From assembly GCF_036226745.1 (NCBI RefSeq), contig NZ_CP109013.1:5022001-5086000 (forward strand): a stretch of DNA of 64,000 bases, given 5' to 3'. Shown here one piece after another: positions 52,773-61,756 of this stretch. The translations under genes were made by a program, and so were the position numbers. The stretch comes from Streptomyces sp. NBC_00683. Its GTDB lineage: Bacteria; Actinomycetota; Actinomycetes; Streptomycetales; Streptomycetaceae. The notes below the pieces were generated by a model. That model ran no database searches. It worked only from the letters and a program-made list of their open reading frames with translations, and was not told where the DNA came from. Each line of letters begins with the position of its first letter. The stretch's first letter is position 1.

Positions 52773-53468
52773 ATGGGCGTGCGGCTCATGGTGATCGATG
52801 ATCACCGTCTGCTCGCCGAGGCGCTGGCCTCGGCGCTGAAACTGCGCGGGCACCGGGTGCTCGCGGCAGCAGCGCCGACGTCCGGGGCCGCGGAACTGGT
52901 GGTCAGCAGGGCACCGGAGGTCTGTCTGTTCGGTACGGCGACACCTGCCGAACCCGGCACCTTCGACCCGATCGTGCGGATCGGGCGGGAGCGCCCGCAG
53001 GTGGCCGTCGTGGTGCTCGGCCCGGTGCCGAGCCCGCGCGGGATCGCGGCGGCCTTCGCCGCTGGGGCGGCCGGCTACGTCCGCCACGACGAGCGCATAG
53101 AGGGCGTCGAACGCGCGATGATCAAGGCCCGTGCGGGGGAGGCCGCGGTCGTACCGCAGCTCCTGCGGGGCGCGTTCGCCGAGCTGCTCCACCCGGCGGT
53201 GCAGCCGGACGACGAGGGGCAGCGGCTGCTGCAGATGCTCACCCCGCGCGAGGTCGAGGTGCTGGTACGGGTCGCCGAGGGCGAGGACACCAGGCTGATC
53301 GCGGCCGGGATGGGGATCGCGCCGAGCACCGCGCGTACGCATGTGCAGCGGGTCCTGATGAAGCTGGGCGTCGGCTCCCGGCTGGAGGCCGCGGCGCTCG
53401 CGGCCCGTACCGGACTGCTGGACCGGGCGGCGGTGGGAATGACGCAGGGGCCGGACGGTCTCGCGTGA
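52773..53468 (+). CDS. Orphan LuxR-type response regulator with degenerate receiver
   Basis: 231-aa protein: receiver-like domain (VIDDHRLLAEALASALK at the N-terminus keeps the acidic pocket) and a C-terminal LuxR helix-turn-helix (LTPREVEVLVRVAEGEDTRL, then IAPSTARTHVQRVLMKLGVG). The phosphoacceptor Asp is missing: where DLxMP is expected the sequence is EVCLFGTATP, so it is probably not controlled by ordinary phosphorylation. No histidine kinase gene is near. The start is ATG 52773. A second orphan regulator with a normal-looking Asp lies at 59612. Confidence 0.88.
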   Translation: MGVRLMVIDDHRLLAEALASALKLRGHRVLAAAAPTSGAAELVVSRAPEVCLFGTATPAEPGTFDPIVRIGRERPQVAVVVLGPVPSPRGIAAAFAAGAAGYVRHDERIEGVERAMIKARAGEAAVVPQLLRGAFAELLHPAVQPDDEGQRLLQMLTPREVEVLVRVAEGEDTRLIAAGMGIAPSTARTHVQRVLMKLGVGSRLEAAALAARTGLLDRAAVGMTQGPDGLA

Positions 53469-53504
53469 ACGCGTGACGGTCCGGCCCCCGCAAGGGTGTC
53501 GCGG

Positions 53505-53792
53505 TCAGCTCTCCGGTGTACCGGGGGCCTCGTCCGGCACCTGGGCCGGCCGCAGCTTCATCCAGGCCAGGAAGAAGATCCCGAGGGCCAGCATGGCCAG
53601 GCCGGTCCAGAGGTTTATGTGGACGCCCTCGGCCTTCTTCAGGTCGGCGTCGGACGGGTTGACACCGGCGATGGTGACGATCACTCCGTAGACCACGAAG
53701 AGACCGCCGATGATCCGCCGGATGTCGAAGAGCCGGGCCGCGGTCGCGGACTTGCGCTCCAGCTCGGAGACTTCCTTGTGCAGGTCGGACAT
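53505..53792 (-). CDS. Small two-segment membrane protein linked to the symporter
   Basis: 95-aa protein: charged N-terminus (MSDLHKEVSELERKSATAAR), two membrane segments (IIGGLFVVYGVIVTIAG and LWTGLAMLALGIFFLAWM) and a short polar tail. It starts 15 bp after the symporter stop on the same strand. Such small partners are regular companions of SSS-family symporters in actinomycetes (recalled) and may stabilise them. No function is proven. Confidence 0.78.
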   Translation of the reverse strand: MSDLHKEVSELERKSATAARLFDIRRIIGGLFVVYGVIVTIAGVNPSDADLKKAEGVHINLWTGLAMLALGIFFLAWMKLRPAQVPDEAPGTPES

Positions 53793-53807
53793 GGTGAGTG
53801 CCTCCGA

Positions 53808-55478
53808 TCAGAGCGAGTAGGGCAGGTAGCACAGGGCGGCGAGGACGATGGCGCCCCAGCCCAGGAGGGCGGGGCTGCGGTACCAGGCGCTGTCGCCCTC
53901 CTCCGGGACCTCGTCCGCGTCGGGGGACTCGGTTCCGTACACCAGACCGGCCAGTTCGGCCTCCGGCCTGGGCGCGGTGAAGAGCGTGACGGCGACCATG
54001 ACGACCGCGCCGGCGACGAATCCGACGATCGCGGAGACGAAGTTGGCGCCCTGGTCGGTCGGGATGTCGATGATGCCCTGCTTGTAGACGACGAAGTAGT
54101 TGACCATCGCGGCCGTCGTGCCCGCGACGAGGCCCCAGACACCGGACTTCATCGAGGCGCGCTTCCAGAACATCCCGATGATGAAGACCACGAACATCGG
54201 GACGTTGAAGAACGAGAACAGCGTCTGCAGGTACGTCATGATGTTGGAGAAGCTGGCGGCGATGAACGCCGTGCCGATGGAGGCCAGCACACCCACCGCG
54301 GTGATCAACCGGCCGAAGCGCAGGTAGTACGCGTCGGGCTTGTCCTTGACCACGTACCGCGCCCAGATGTCCGTCGTGAACACCGTGTTGAACGAGGACA
54401 CGTTGGCGGCCATGCCGGCCATGAACGCGGCCAGCAGACCGGTCACCGCGATGCCGAGCACACCGTTGGGCAGGAGTTCCTGCATCAGCAGCGGGATGGC
54501 GTCGTTGTACGTGAGGTCCGAACCGGGCGTGCCGATCTCCGGGAAGACGGCGGCGGCGACCAGGCCCGGGATCATCACGGCGAAGACGATGAAGATCTTC
54601 GGGTACGCGGCGATGAGCGGGGTGCGCTTGGCCGCCGAGAGGTTCTTGGCCGACAGGGCGCGCTGCACCTCGGCGAAGTTGGTGGTCCAGTAGCCGAAGG
54701 AGAGCACGAAGCCGAGGCCGAGGATGATCGTCAGCCAGTTGGCGCCGAGCGGGTTGGCGTCACCGATGCCCGTGCCGCCCCAGGCGGAGAGGAAGTCCTC
54801 GCCGTGGCTCTTCTCCAGCGACCCGGTCAGCCCGTCCCAGCCGCCGACGCGCTTGAGGCCGAGCACGGTGAGCGGGATCAGTGCGGCGAGGATGACGAAG
54901 AACTGCAGCACCTCGTTGTAGATCGCCGAGGAGAGACCGCCGATGGTGATGTAGATGAGGACGAAGAGCCCCGCGACGACGATCGCGACCCACTGGGGCC
55001 AGCCGAGCAGCGCCTCCACGACGATCGACAGGGCGTAGAGGTTCACGCCCGCGATCAGGATCGCCGCGAAGGCGAAGAGTATGGAACTCAGCAGGTGCGC
55101 CGACCTGTCGAAGCGCTGGAGCAGGTACTCGGGTACGGAGCGGACCTTCGACCGGTAGTAGAAGGGCATCATCACCAGGCCGAGGAAGACCATGGCCGGG
55201 ATGGCGCCGATCCAGTACCAGTGGACGACCGCGACGCCGTACTGCGCGCCGGTCGCCGCCATGCCGAGGATCTCGGTGGCCCCGAGATTCGCCGCGACGA
55301 AGGCCAGACCGGTCACCCAGGCGGGCAGTGACCGTCCGGAGAGGAAGAAGTCGAGGCTCGTCTTCACACTGGCCCGGGCGGCGAAGCCGATGCCGAGCAC
55401 CACGACGAAGTAGATCGCCAGGATTGTGTAATCGAGCCCGTTCGTGGGGAGCCGGAGCCCTTCGGCCAGATATTGCAT
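53808..55478 (-). CDS. Sodium:solute symporter (SSS family), probable sugar transporter
   Basis: 556-aa membrane protein with about 14 segments, SGLT-type. Seen: the N-terminal LDYTILAIYFVVVLGIGFAA, FFLSGRSLPAWVTGLAFVAA and NLGATEILGM (TM1-2 region) and the Na-site helix FMAGMAANVSSFNTVFTTDI. The start is ATG 55478 (MQYLAEGLRLPTNGLD). It is divergent from galT-galE-galK, so galactose or another galactoside is the likely substrate. However, the vSGLT galactose-binding Gln of TM1 is Glu here (NLGATE), so the specificity is open. Confidence 0.88.
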   Translation of the reverse strand: MQYLAEGLRLPTNGLDYTILAIYFVVVLGIGFAARASVKTSLDFFLSGRSLPAWVTGLAFVAANLGATEILGMAATGAQYGVAVVHWYWIGAIPAMVFLGLVMMPFYYRSKVRSVPEYLLQRFDRSAHLLSSILFAFAAILIAGVNLYALSIVVEALLGWPQWVAIVVAGLFVLIYITIGGLSSAIYNEVLQFFVILAALIPLTVLGLKRVGGWDGLTGSLEKSHGEDFLSAWGGTGIGDANPLGANWLTIILGLGFVLSFGYWTTNFAEVQRALSAKNLSAAKRTPLIAAYPKIFIVFAVMIPGLVAAAVFPEIGTPGSDLTYNDAIPLLMQELLPNGVLGIAVTGLLAAFMAGMAANVSSFNTVFTTDIWARYVVKDKPDAYYLRFGRLITAVGVLASIGTAFIAASFSNIMTYLQTLFSFFNVPMFVVFIIGMFWKRASMKSGVWGLVAGTTAAMVNYFVVYKQGIIDIPTDQGANFVSAIVGFVAGAVVMVAVTLFTAPRPEAELAGLVYGTESPDADEVPEEGDSAWYRSPALLGWGAIVLAALCYLPYSL

Positions 55479-55530
55479 GGGGGGTACTCGCTTCGTTGCC
55501 GAACTGAACCCGTCGGAACCTACGCCTTTG

Positions 55531-55551
55531 TGTTCAGAAACTGAACAGTTT
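55531..55551. promoter_or_regulatory. Overlapping palindromes in the symporter/gal promoter region
   Basis: TGTTCAG-AAA-CTGAACA (55531-55547) is a perfect 7-bp inverted repeat, and AAACTG-AA-CAGTTT (55538-55551) is a second perfect one sharing its bases. They lie 53 bp before the symporter start, in the 236-bp divergent region with galT. A DeoR- or LacI-type sugar regulator is the best guess; no such gene is in the window. A possible galT promoter is TTGACT (55645-55650) with TGTTAT (55670-55675). Confidence 0.6.
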
Positions 55552-55714
55552 GAGTGGCGTTCTTTGTTTGATCGTGATCGGACGGGGTGGAATGTCCTGA
55601 TCTGACGGCGTCGGCGCATAGCCCCGTCACAAACTCTGGCGGCATTGACTCGCCTGTTGGCTTGTGATTTGTTATGTGCGATTCTGTTGGAGGGCGGTTA
55701 CCTTGAGGAGCCTG

Positions 55715-56758
55715 GTGAAGAAGACGGTTACGACCCTCGCCGACGGCCGTGAGCTGATCTACTACGACTCCGCGGACGACACCGTCCGCGACGCCGTGGA
55801 CCTGCGGCCGCTGGACGCCGTCTCGACATCCTCGGAGATCCGTCGCGACGCACTGCTCGGCGACTCGGTGGCCATCGCCTCGCACCGGCAGGGGCGCACG
55901 TACCACCCGCCGGCCGACGAGTGCCCGCTCTGCCCCTCGCGGGACGGCCGGCTGAGCGAGATCCCCGACGACCACTACGACGTCGCCGTCTTCGAGAACC
56001 GCTTCCCCTCGCTCGCCGGGGACTCCGGCCGCTGCGAGGTCGTCTGCTTCACCTCCGACCACGACGTGTCCTTCGCCGGACTCACCGAGGAGCAGGCCGC
56101 CCTGGTCCTGGAGGCATGGACCGACCGCACCGCCGAGCTGGCCGAACACCCGCAGGTCACCCAGGTGTTCTGCTTCGAGAACCGGGGCGCCGAGATCGGC
56201 GTGACGCTCGGCCACCCGCACGGGCAGATCTACGGCTACCCCTTCGTCACCCCGCGCACCGAGCTGATGATGCGCTCGACGCAGACCCACCGTGAGGAGA
56301 CCGGCCGCAACCTCTTCGACGACGTCGTCGCCCGCGAGCTGGCCGACGGAACCCGTGTCGTCCTGGAGGGTGAGCACTGGGTCGCCTTCGTGCCGTACGC
56401 GGCGCACTGGCCCTACGAGGTCCACCTGCACCCGCGCCGCCGCGTCCCCGACCTGCGGGAGCTCGACGACGCCGCCCGCACAGAGTTCCCACAGATCTAT
56501 CTGGAACTCTTGAGGCGATTCGACCGGATCTTCGGCCCCGGCGAGCCGCCGACCCCGTACATCTCCGCCTGGCACCAGGCACCGTTCGGGATCGCCGGGC
56601 GGGAGGAGTTCGGTCTGCACCTGGAGCTTTTCACCATCCGACGCACGTCCGGCAAGCTGAAGTTCCTCGCGGGCTCCGAGTCCGGCATGAGTGTGTTCAT
56701 CAACGATGTGCCGCCGGAGGCCGCGGCCCAGCGACTGCGAGAGGTAGCGAGCGAGTGA
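55715..56758 (+). CDS. galT: Galactose-1-phosphate uridylyltransferase
   Basis: Exchanges UMP between UDP-glucose and galactose-1-phosphate (Leloir pathway, 347 aa). Zinc site CPLC at about residue 70, FENRFPS, and the nucleophile block [12 protein letters not shown] (HPHGQ) are present, with a second His cluster (HLHPRRR) and the C-terminal WHQAPFG. The start is taken as GTG 55715 ([19 protein letters not shown]), with GGAG at 55704-55707. TTG 55701 behind GGAGGG is a real alternative. It overlaps galE by 4 bp. Confidence 0.93.
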   Translation: MKKTVTTLADGRELIYYDSADDTVRDAVDLRPLDAVSTSSEIRRDALLGDSVAIASHRQGRTYHPPADECPLCPSRDGRLSEIPDDHYDVAVFENRFPSLAGDSGRCEVVCFTSDHDVSFAGLTEEQAALVLEAWTDRTAELAEHPQVTQVFCFENRGAEIGVTLGHPHGQIYGYPFVTPRTELMMRSTQTHREETGRNLFDDVVARELADGTRVVLEGEHWVAFVPYAAHWPYEVHLHPRRRVPDLRELDDAARTEFPQIYLELLRRFDRIFGPGEPPTPYISAWHQAPFGIAGREEFGLHLELFTIRRTSGKLKFLAGSESGMSVFINDVPPEAAAQRLREVASE

Positions 56759-57735
56759 GCAACCCCGGTAAGAAGTACCTGGTGACGGGCGGCGCGGGAT
56801 ACGTCGGCAGCGTCGTCGCCGCGCATCTGCTGGAGGCAGGTCACACCGTGACCGTCCTCGACGACCTGTCGACCGGCTTCCGCGAGGGGGTGCCCGAGGG
56901 CGCCGAGTTCATCGAAGGCCGCATCCAGGACGCCGCCAAATGGCTGGACCCCTCCTACGACGGGGTGCTGCACTTCGCCGCGTACTCCCAGGTCGGCGAG
57001 TCCGTCGTCAACCCCGAGAAGTACTGGGTGAACAACGTCGGCGGAACCACCGCCCTGCTCGCCGCGATGCGCGACGCCGGGGTGCGGACCCTGGTCTTCT
57101 CCTCCACCGCGGCGACCTACGGCGAGCCCGTCTCCAGCCCCATCACGGAGTCCGACCCGACGGCGCCCACCAGTCCGTACGGCGCCTCCAAGCTCGCGGT
57201 CGACCACATGATCACCGGTGAGGCGGCCGCACACGGCCTGGCCGCCGTCTCCCTGCGCTACTTCAACGTCGCCGGGGCCTACGGCGGCATCGGCGAGCGC
57301 CACAGCCCCGAGTCGCACCTGATCCCGCTGGTCCTCCAGGTCGCGCTCGGCCGGCGCGAGTCGATCTCCGTGTACGGGGACGACTACCCGACCCCGGACG
57401 GCACCTGCGTACGCGACTACATCCACGTCGCCGACCTCGCCGACGCCCACCTGCTCGCGCTGGACGCGGCCACCGCGGGCGAGCACCTGATCTGCAACCT
57501 CGGCAACGGAAACGGCTTCTCCGTACGGGAGGTCATCGAGACCGTCCGGCAGGTCACCGGCCACCCCGTCCCCGAGACCCCGGCCCCCCGGCGCGGCGGC
57601 GACCCTGCCGTCCTCGTCGCCTCCGCCACCACCGCCAGGGAGCGGCTCGGCTGGCAGCCGTCCCGCGCCGACCTGGCCGGAATCGTCGCCGACGCCTGGA
57701 CGTTCGCCCGCCGAGAGGAGCCCACCACCCCATGA
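56755..57735 (+). CDS. galE: UDP-glucose 4-epimerase
   Basis: Interconverts UDP-galactose and UDP-glucose with bound NAD (326 aa, extended SDR). Seen: [42 protein letters not shown], catalytic Ser/Thr in SSTAATYGE, and YGASK (Tyr-x3-Lys). The start is GTG 56755, overlapping galT; the stop overlaps the galK ATG. All three gal genes are thus translationally coupled. Confidence 0.95.
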   Translation: MSNPGKKYLVTGGAGYVGSVVAAHLLEAGHTVTVLDDLSTGFREGVPEGAEFIEGRIQDAAKWLDPSYDGVLHFAAYSQVGESVVNPEKYWVNNVGGTTALLAAMRDAGVRTLVFSSTAATYGEPVSSPITESDPTAPTSPYGASKLAVDHMITGEAAAHGLAAVSLRYFNVAGAYGGIGERHSPESHLIPLVLQVALGRRESISVYGDDYPTPDGTCVRDYIHVADLADAHLLALDAATAGEHLICNLGNGNGFSVREVIETVRQVTGHPVPETPAPRRGGDPAVLVASATTARERLGWQPSRADLAGIVADAWTFARREEPTTP

Positions 57736-58916
57736 ACGAGCCCCTGGACGACAGCGCTCTGGCCGCCTCCTTCACCGAGCTGTACGGAAGAGCCCCGGAG
57801 GGAATCTGGGCAGCGCCCGGACGAGTGAACCTGATCGGTGAGTACACCGACTTCAACGACGGCTTCGTCATGCCGCTCGCCCTTCCGCACGCCGCACGCG
57901 CCGCCGTGGCCCGCCGCACCGACGGCGAACTGCGCCTGCACTCCACCGACGTACCGGGCGGCGTCGTGTCGCTGCGGGTCGACGGACTGACCCCGCACTC
58001 GGGCCACGGCTGGGCGGCCTACCCGGCCGGCGTGGTCTGGGCCCTGCGCGAGGCCGGCCACGCCGTCACCGGTGCGGACATCCAGCTCACCTCCACCGTC
58101 CCCGTCGGCGCCGGACTCTCCTCGTCCGCCGCCCTCGAAGTGGTCACCGCGCTCGCGCTGAACGACCTCTTCGAACTGGGCCTCGGCGCCTCGGAGCTCG
58201 CGGTGCTCGGCCAGCGCGCCGAGAACGCCTTCGTCGGCGTGCCGTGCGGCGTCATGGACCAGATGGCCTCGGCCTGCTGCACCGAGGGACACGCGCTGTA
58301 CCTCGACACCCGCGACCTCACCCAGCGCCAGGTCCCCTTCGACCTGGCCGCGCACGGGCTGCAGCTCCTGGTCGTCGACACCCGGGTCAAGCACGCCCTG
58401 GGCGACGGGGCGTACGCGGAGCGGCGGTCCGGCTGCGAGGCGGGGGCGCGCGCCCTCGGCATCGGCACGCTGCGCGACCTCCCGTACGAGGGCCTCGGCA
58501 CCGCGCTGGCGACGCTGGAGGCGGCGGGCGAGGACGAGTCGGTCGTGCGCTACGTGCGCCACGTGGTGAGCGACAACCACCGTGTGGAGCAGGTCATCGC
58601 GCTGCTCGACGCGGGGGAGGTGCGCGCGGCGGGCCCGGTGCTCAACGAGGGGCACATCTCGCTCCGCGACGATCTGCGGGTCTCCTGCCCGGAGCTGGAC
58701 CTGGTGGTCTCGGCGGCGAACGCGGCCGGGGCGCTCGGGGCCAGGATGACCGGGGGCGGCTTCGGCGGTTCGGCGATCGTGCTGGTGGAGGAGGCCGCGG
58801 CGGACACGGTCACCAAGTCCGTGCTGGAGGCCTTCACTTCGGCCGGTTACGCCACCCCAGGCGTCTTCCCCGCCGTTCCTTCGGCGGGCGCCCGGCGGGT
58901 CGGTCCAGCCGCTTGA
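57732..58916 (+). CDS. galK: Galactokinase
   Basis: GHMP kinase phosphorylating galactose at C1 (394 aa). Galactokinase signature near the N-terminus ([20 protein letters not shown]), the ATP-binding [14 protein letters not shown] (about residues 123-136) and [11 protein letters not shown] near the C-terminus. The start is ATG 57732. The last 83 bp overlap the convergent GNAT gene (58834-59343), an unusually long coding overlap. Confidence 0.95.
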   Translation: MNEPLDDSALAASFTELYGRAPEGIWAAPGRVNLIGEYTDFNDGFVMPLALPHAARAAVARRTDGELRLHSTDVPGGVVSLRVDGLTPHSGHGWAAYPAGVVWALREAGHAVTGADIQLTSTVPVGAGLSSSAALEVVTALALNDLFELGLGASELAVLGQRAENAFVGVPCGVMDQMASACCTEGHALYLDTRDLTQRQVPFDLAAHGLQLLVVDTRVKHALGDGAYAERRSGCEAGARALGIGTLRDLPYEGLGTALATLEAAGEDESVVRYVRHVVSDNHRVEQVIALLDAGEVRAAGPVLNEGHISLRDDLRVSCPELDLVVSAANAAGALGARMTGGGFGGSAIVLVEEAAADTVTKSVLEAFTSAGYATPGVFPAVPSAGARRVGPAA

Positions 58917-59343
58917 CCAGGATGAACTCGGTCACTCCCGGCGGGTAGTTCTCGACCTCGCCGACCACCTCGTACCCCTGCTTCCGGTAGAAGGCGGGGG
59001 CCTGGAAGTCCCAGGTCTCCAGCCGGGAGCGGGTACAGGCCCGGCCCTCGTGGGCGAGGCGTTCCGCCTCGGTGAGCAGCCGCGCCCCGAGGCCCCGGCC
59101 TCGGTGGCCGGCGTCCACCCAGAGCAGATCCACATGGAGCCAGTAGGCCCAGGTCCGTCCGGTCAGCCCGCCGGCGAGGGCTCCCTGTTCGTCCAGGAGC
59201 CATACCTCGAGAGGGAGTTCGTGCTCGGCGGAGGTGCCGGCCAGGGCCCGCAGGTGCGGTGATCCGTCCCAGTTGTCGTCGTGCAGCCGCCGGCCCAGCA
59301 GAATACGACGTTCCTTGTCTACTTCTGTCTCAAGACGGAACAT
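58834..59343 (-). CDS. GNAT family N-acetyltransferase overlapping galK
   Basis: 169-aa GNAT protein: LWVDAGHRGRGLGARLLTEA is the acetyl-CoA loop, LETWDFQAPAFYRKQGYEVV the following strand-helix. The start is ATG 59343 (MFRLETEVDKERRILLGRRL), with AGGG upstream; an ATG six codons earlier is possible. The C-terminal 27 residues ([20 protein letters not shown]...) are Arg/Pro-rich, lie opposite the end of galK and lack similarity to the GNAT fold, suggesting that the frame simply ran on into galK. The substrate is unknown. Confidence 0.82.
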   Translation of the reverse strand: MFRLETEVDKERRILLGRRLHDDNWDGSPHLRALAGTSAEHELPLEVWLLDEQGALAGGLTGRTWAYWLHVDLLWVDAGHRGRGLGARLLTEAERLAHEGRACTRSRLETWDFQAPAFYRKQGYEVVGEVENYPPGVTEFILVKRLDRPAGRPPKERRGRRLGWRNRPK

Positions 59344-59611
59344 GAAGCACACCCTAAACACCTTGGACAGTCAGTTCTGTGAATTGCCTTCCGCCGTCGA
59401 CCGCCCGCCGTACGCTGATGCACAGCACCGGTGGGGGCCGGTGCTGATTCAGGGGACGAGACAGTCGGATACGACGCCCGGGGCGGGTGGCGGTCGGACA
59501 CGGCGGCGGCCGTGGAACGACTGCTCACCTCAGTGTTCCGGGCGTCGTGTCCGCCGTGGTCGGTCCCCGTCGGGGAGGCCGCACAGGGGCACCCCAAGGA
59601 GCTGACGCAGC

Positions 59612-60397
59612 ATGGGGGTGTCCGTGGCTCGTATCCGAGTTCTCGTGGTCGACGACCACCGCATCTTTGCCGAGTCCCTCGCGGCGGCCCTCGCCGCCGA
59701 ACCGGACGTCGACGTGTCGGCGGCGGGCAGTGGCCCCGCCGCGCTGCGATGCCTGGAGCGCGCGGCCGCCGAAGGGCGCCGCTACGACGTGATGCTGATC
59801 GACGCCGAGCTGGGCATCCTGGCCACGGGTGGGGCCCGGGCCGTGCCCGTACCGGACAGCGGCCCGAACGGGACCGCTCTGGTGGACGGCATCTCGCTGG
59901 TGGCCGGGGTGCGTTCGGGCCAGCCGTCCGTCCGTACGGTGGTGCTCGCCGAGAAGGACGACCCGCGCAGGGCGGCGCTCGCGCTGCAGGCCGGCGCGTC
60001 GGGCTGGGTCGCCAAGGACTGCTCGCTGCAGCGCCTGCTGACGGTCATACGGGGCGTGCTGCGGGACGAGACCCATCTGCCCGCCGCGCTGCTGACAGGC
60101 GTCCTGCGGGAGTTGACCACGGCGCGCAAGCACCGCACCGAGAGCGAGCAGCTCGTGGAGTCGCTGACGCCGCGCGAGCGCGAGGTGCTGCGGTGCATGG
60201 TGGCGGGTCTGGGCCGTAAGGCGGTCGCGGAGCGGCTCTTCCTCTCCCCGCACACGGTGCGTACGCACATGCAGAACGTGCTGGGGAAGCTGGGCGTGCA
60301 CTCGACGCTGGCTGCCGTGGCGCTGGCCAGGCGGGCCGGGGTGGGTCCGGCCGCGCTATCCGGGGACGTTGTCGAACGGGGCGGTCAACTGGCGTAG
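59612..60397 (+). CDS. Orphan LuxR-type response regulator
   Basis: 261-aa NarL/FixJ-type regulator. Receiver domain with acidic pocket (VLVVDDHRIFAESLAAALA), phosphoacceptor Asp in DVMLIDAELGI, then an unusual insert of about 20 residues (TGGARAVPVPDSGPNGTAL) before the beta4 strand, and an output domain LTPREREVLRCMVAGLGRKA, SPHTVRTHMQNVLGKLG. The insert is not normal for receivers. No kinase gene is adjacent. The start is ATG 59612 with AAGGAG upstream. Its 3' end overlaps the tamR end by 42 bp. Confidence 0.88.
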   Translation: MGVSVARIRVLVVDDHRIFAESLAAALAAEPDVDVSAAGSGPAALRCLERAAAEGRRYDVMLIDAELGILATGGARAVPVPDSGPNGTALVDGISLVAGVRSGQPSVRTVVLAEKDDPRRAALALQAGASGWVAKDCSLQRLLTVIRGVLRDETHLPAALLTGVLRELTTARKHRTESEQLVESLTPREREVLRCMVAGLGRKAVAERLFLSPHTVRTHMQNVLGKLGVHSTLAAVALARRAGVGPAALSGDVVERGGQLA

Positions 60398-60853
60398 CAG
60401 GTTCGCCAGTTCACCCCGCTGTCCGCGGGACAGTTCGGCCAGGATGGCCCGCTCCTGGTCGAGCAGGCCGGCCAGTGACTGGTCGGCCTTGTCGCGGCCC
60501 TCCGCGGTCAGCCGTACGAGGACGCCGCGCCGGTCGCTGGGATCGGGCAGCCGCTCGACGAGGTTCTTCTTGGTCAGCCGGTCGATGCGGTTGGTCATCG
60601 TGCCGGAGGTGACCAGGGTCTGGGTGAGGAGCTGGCCGGGGGAGAGCTGGTAGGGGGCGCCCGCGCGGCGCAGCGACGTCAGGACGTCGAACTCCCAGGG
60701 CTCCAGGTGGTGCTCCGCGAAGGCGATCCTGCGTGCCCGGTCGAGGTGGCGGGCCAGGCGGGAGACGCGGCTCAGTACCTCGAGTGGTTCCACGTCGAGG
60801 TCGGGGCGCTCTCGGCGCCATGCAGCGACCAGTCGGTCGACCTCGTCCTCCAT
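60356..60853 (-). CDS. tamR: MarR family regulator TamR
   Basis: 165-aa winged-helix MarR protein: EPWEFDVLTSLRRAGAPYQL, SPGQLLTQTLVTSGTMTNRI (recognition helix) and DPSDRRGVLVRLTAEGRDKA (wing). Divergent from tam. In S. coelicolor TamR represses tam and aconitase and responds to trans-aconitate and citrate (recalled literature), so it links citric-acid-cycle stress to detoxification. The start is ATG 60853 (MEDEVDRLVAAW); the longer upstream frame is promoter DNA. Two palindromic operators lie between it and tam. Confidence 0.88.
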   Translation of the reverse strand: MEDEVDRLVAAWRRERPDLDVEPLEVLSRVSRLARHLDRARRIAFAEHHLEPWEFDVLTSLRRAGAPYQLSPGQLLTQTLVTSGTMTNRIDRLTKKNLVERLPDPSDRRGVLVRLTAEGRDKADQSLAGLLDQERAILAELSRGQRGELANLLRQLTAPFDNVPG

Positions 60854-60889
60854 GTCGATCAGTGTAGATGGTCCCTCGACATGAAGTCT

Positions 60890-60917
60890 CTTGAATTCAA
60901 GTGTCTTGACATCAAGA
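60890..60917. promoter_or_regulatory. Two TamR operator candidates between tamR and tam
   Basis: CTTGAATTCAAG (60890-60901, perfect 12-bp palindrome) and TCTTGACATCAAGA (60904-60917, 6-bp arms around CA). A third partial copy, TCGACATGAAG, lies near 60877. The CTTGA/TCAAG half-sites are spaced as for MarR dimers on one face of the DNA, and binding would block both divergent promoters. Confidence 0.8.
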
Positions 60918-60942
60918 TAATTTTGGGCTGATCCTGGACCCC

Positions 60943-61740
60943 ATGACCGCACCCACCTGGGATCCGCAGCAGTACCTGCGCCACGCGGACCACCGCACCC
61001 GCCCCTTCCACGACCTCCTGGCCCGCATCGGACCCCTGCCCCACGACGACGCCCCCCGGATCGCCGACCTGGGCTGCGGCGCCGGCAACGTCACCGCCCT
61101 GCTGGCCCGGCGCTGGCCGCCGGCCCGTATCACCGGCTACGACAGCTCCCCCGAGATGCTGGAGCGCGCCCAGGCCCACGCAGGACCCCGGCTGGACTTC
61201 GCCGAGGCCGACGCCGCGACCTGGACGCCCGGCGAGACGTACGACCTGATCGTCTCCAACGCCCTGCTCCAGTGGGTCCCCGGCCACGCCGACCGCTTCC
61301 CCCGCTGGCTGGACGCCCTCACCCCAGGCGGCACCCTCGCCTTCCAGGTCCCCGGCAACTTCGACGCACCCAGCCACGTCCTCATGCGCGAACTGGCCGC
61401 CTCCCCGCGCTGGCGCACCCGCCTCGACGGCCTGCTCCGCCACGGCGACGCAGTGCTCGAACCGGCCGCGTACCTGGAACGCCTGACCGCACCCGGACGC
61501 ACGGTGGACGTCTGGGAGACCACGTACCTGCATCTCCTGGAAGGCGAGGACCCGGTCCTCGACTGGGTGAAAGGCACCGGCCTGCGCCCCGTCCTGACCG
61601 CCCTGGCCGAGGAACCCGAGGCCCGGGACGCCTTCGTCGCCGAATACCGCGACCTGCTGCGCACCGCCTACCCAGCAGGCCCGCACGGCACGGTCTTCCC
61701 GTTCCGCCGGATCTTCGCCGTGGCCCGCACCGCCGGTTGA
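60943..61740 (+). CDS. tam: Trans-aconitate 2-methyltransferase
   Basis: 265-aa SAM-dependent enzyme that methylates trans-aconitate, an inhibitor of aconitase that forms spontaneously from cis-aconitate. SAM motif I is IADLGCGAGNVTALL, followed by TGYDSSPEMLERAQ, and the family blocks SNALLQWVPGH, GGTLAFQVPGN and VDVWETTYLHLL are all seen. The start is ATG 60943. Divergent from tamR, 89 bp apart. It likely helps keep the citric acid cycle running under oxidative stress. Confidence 0.93.
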   Translation: MTAPTWDPQQYLRHADHRTRPFHDLLARIGPLPHDDAPRIADLGCGAGNVTALLARRWPPARITGYDSSPEMLERAQAHAGPRLDFAEADAATWTPGETYDLIVSNALLQWVPGHADRFPRWLDALTPGGTLAFQVPGNFDAPSHVLMRELAASPRWRTRLDGLLRHGDAVLEPAAYLERLTAPGRTVDVWETTYLHLLEGEDPVLDWVKGTGLRPVLTALAEEPEARDAFVAEYRDLLRTAYPAGPHGTVFPFRRIFAVARTAG

Positions 61741-61756
61741 GCGCCCCGGCCGGCTG

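Noticed and set aside
53496..55331. 611-aa plus-strand frame opposite the symporter
   Set aside because: Low-complexity Arg/Asp/Gly/His translation without domains; the symporter on the other strand has full membrane-segment and family motifs.
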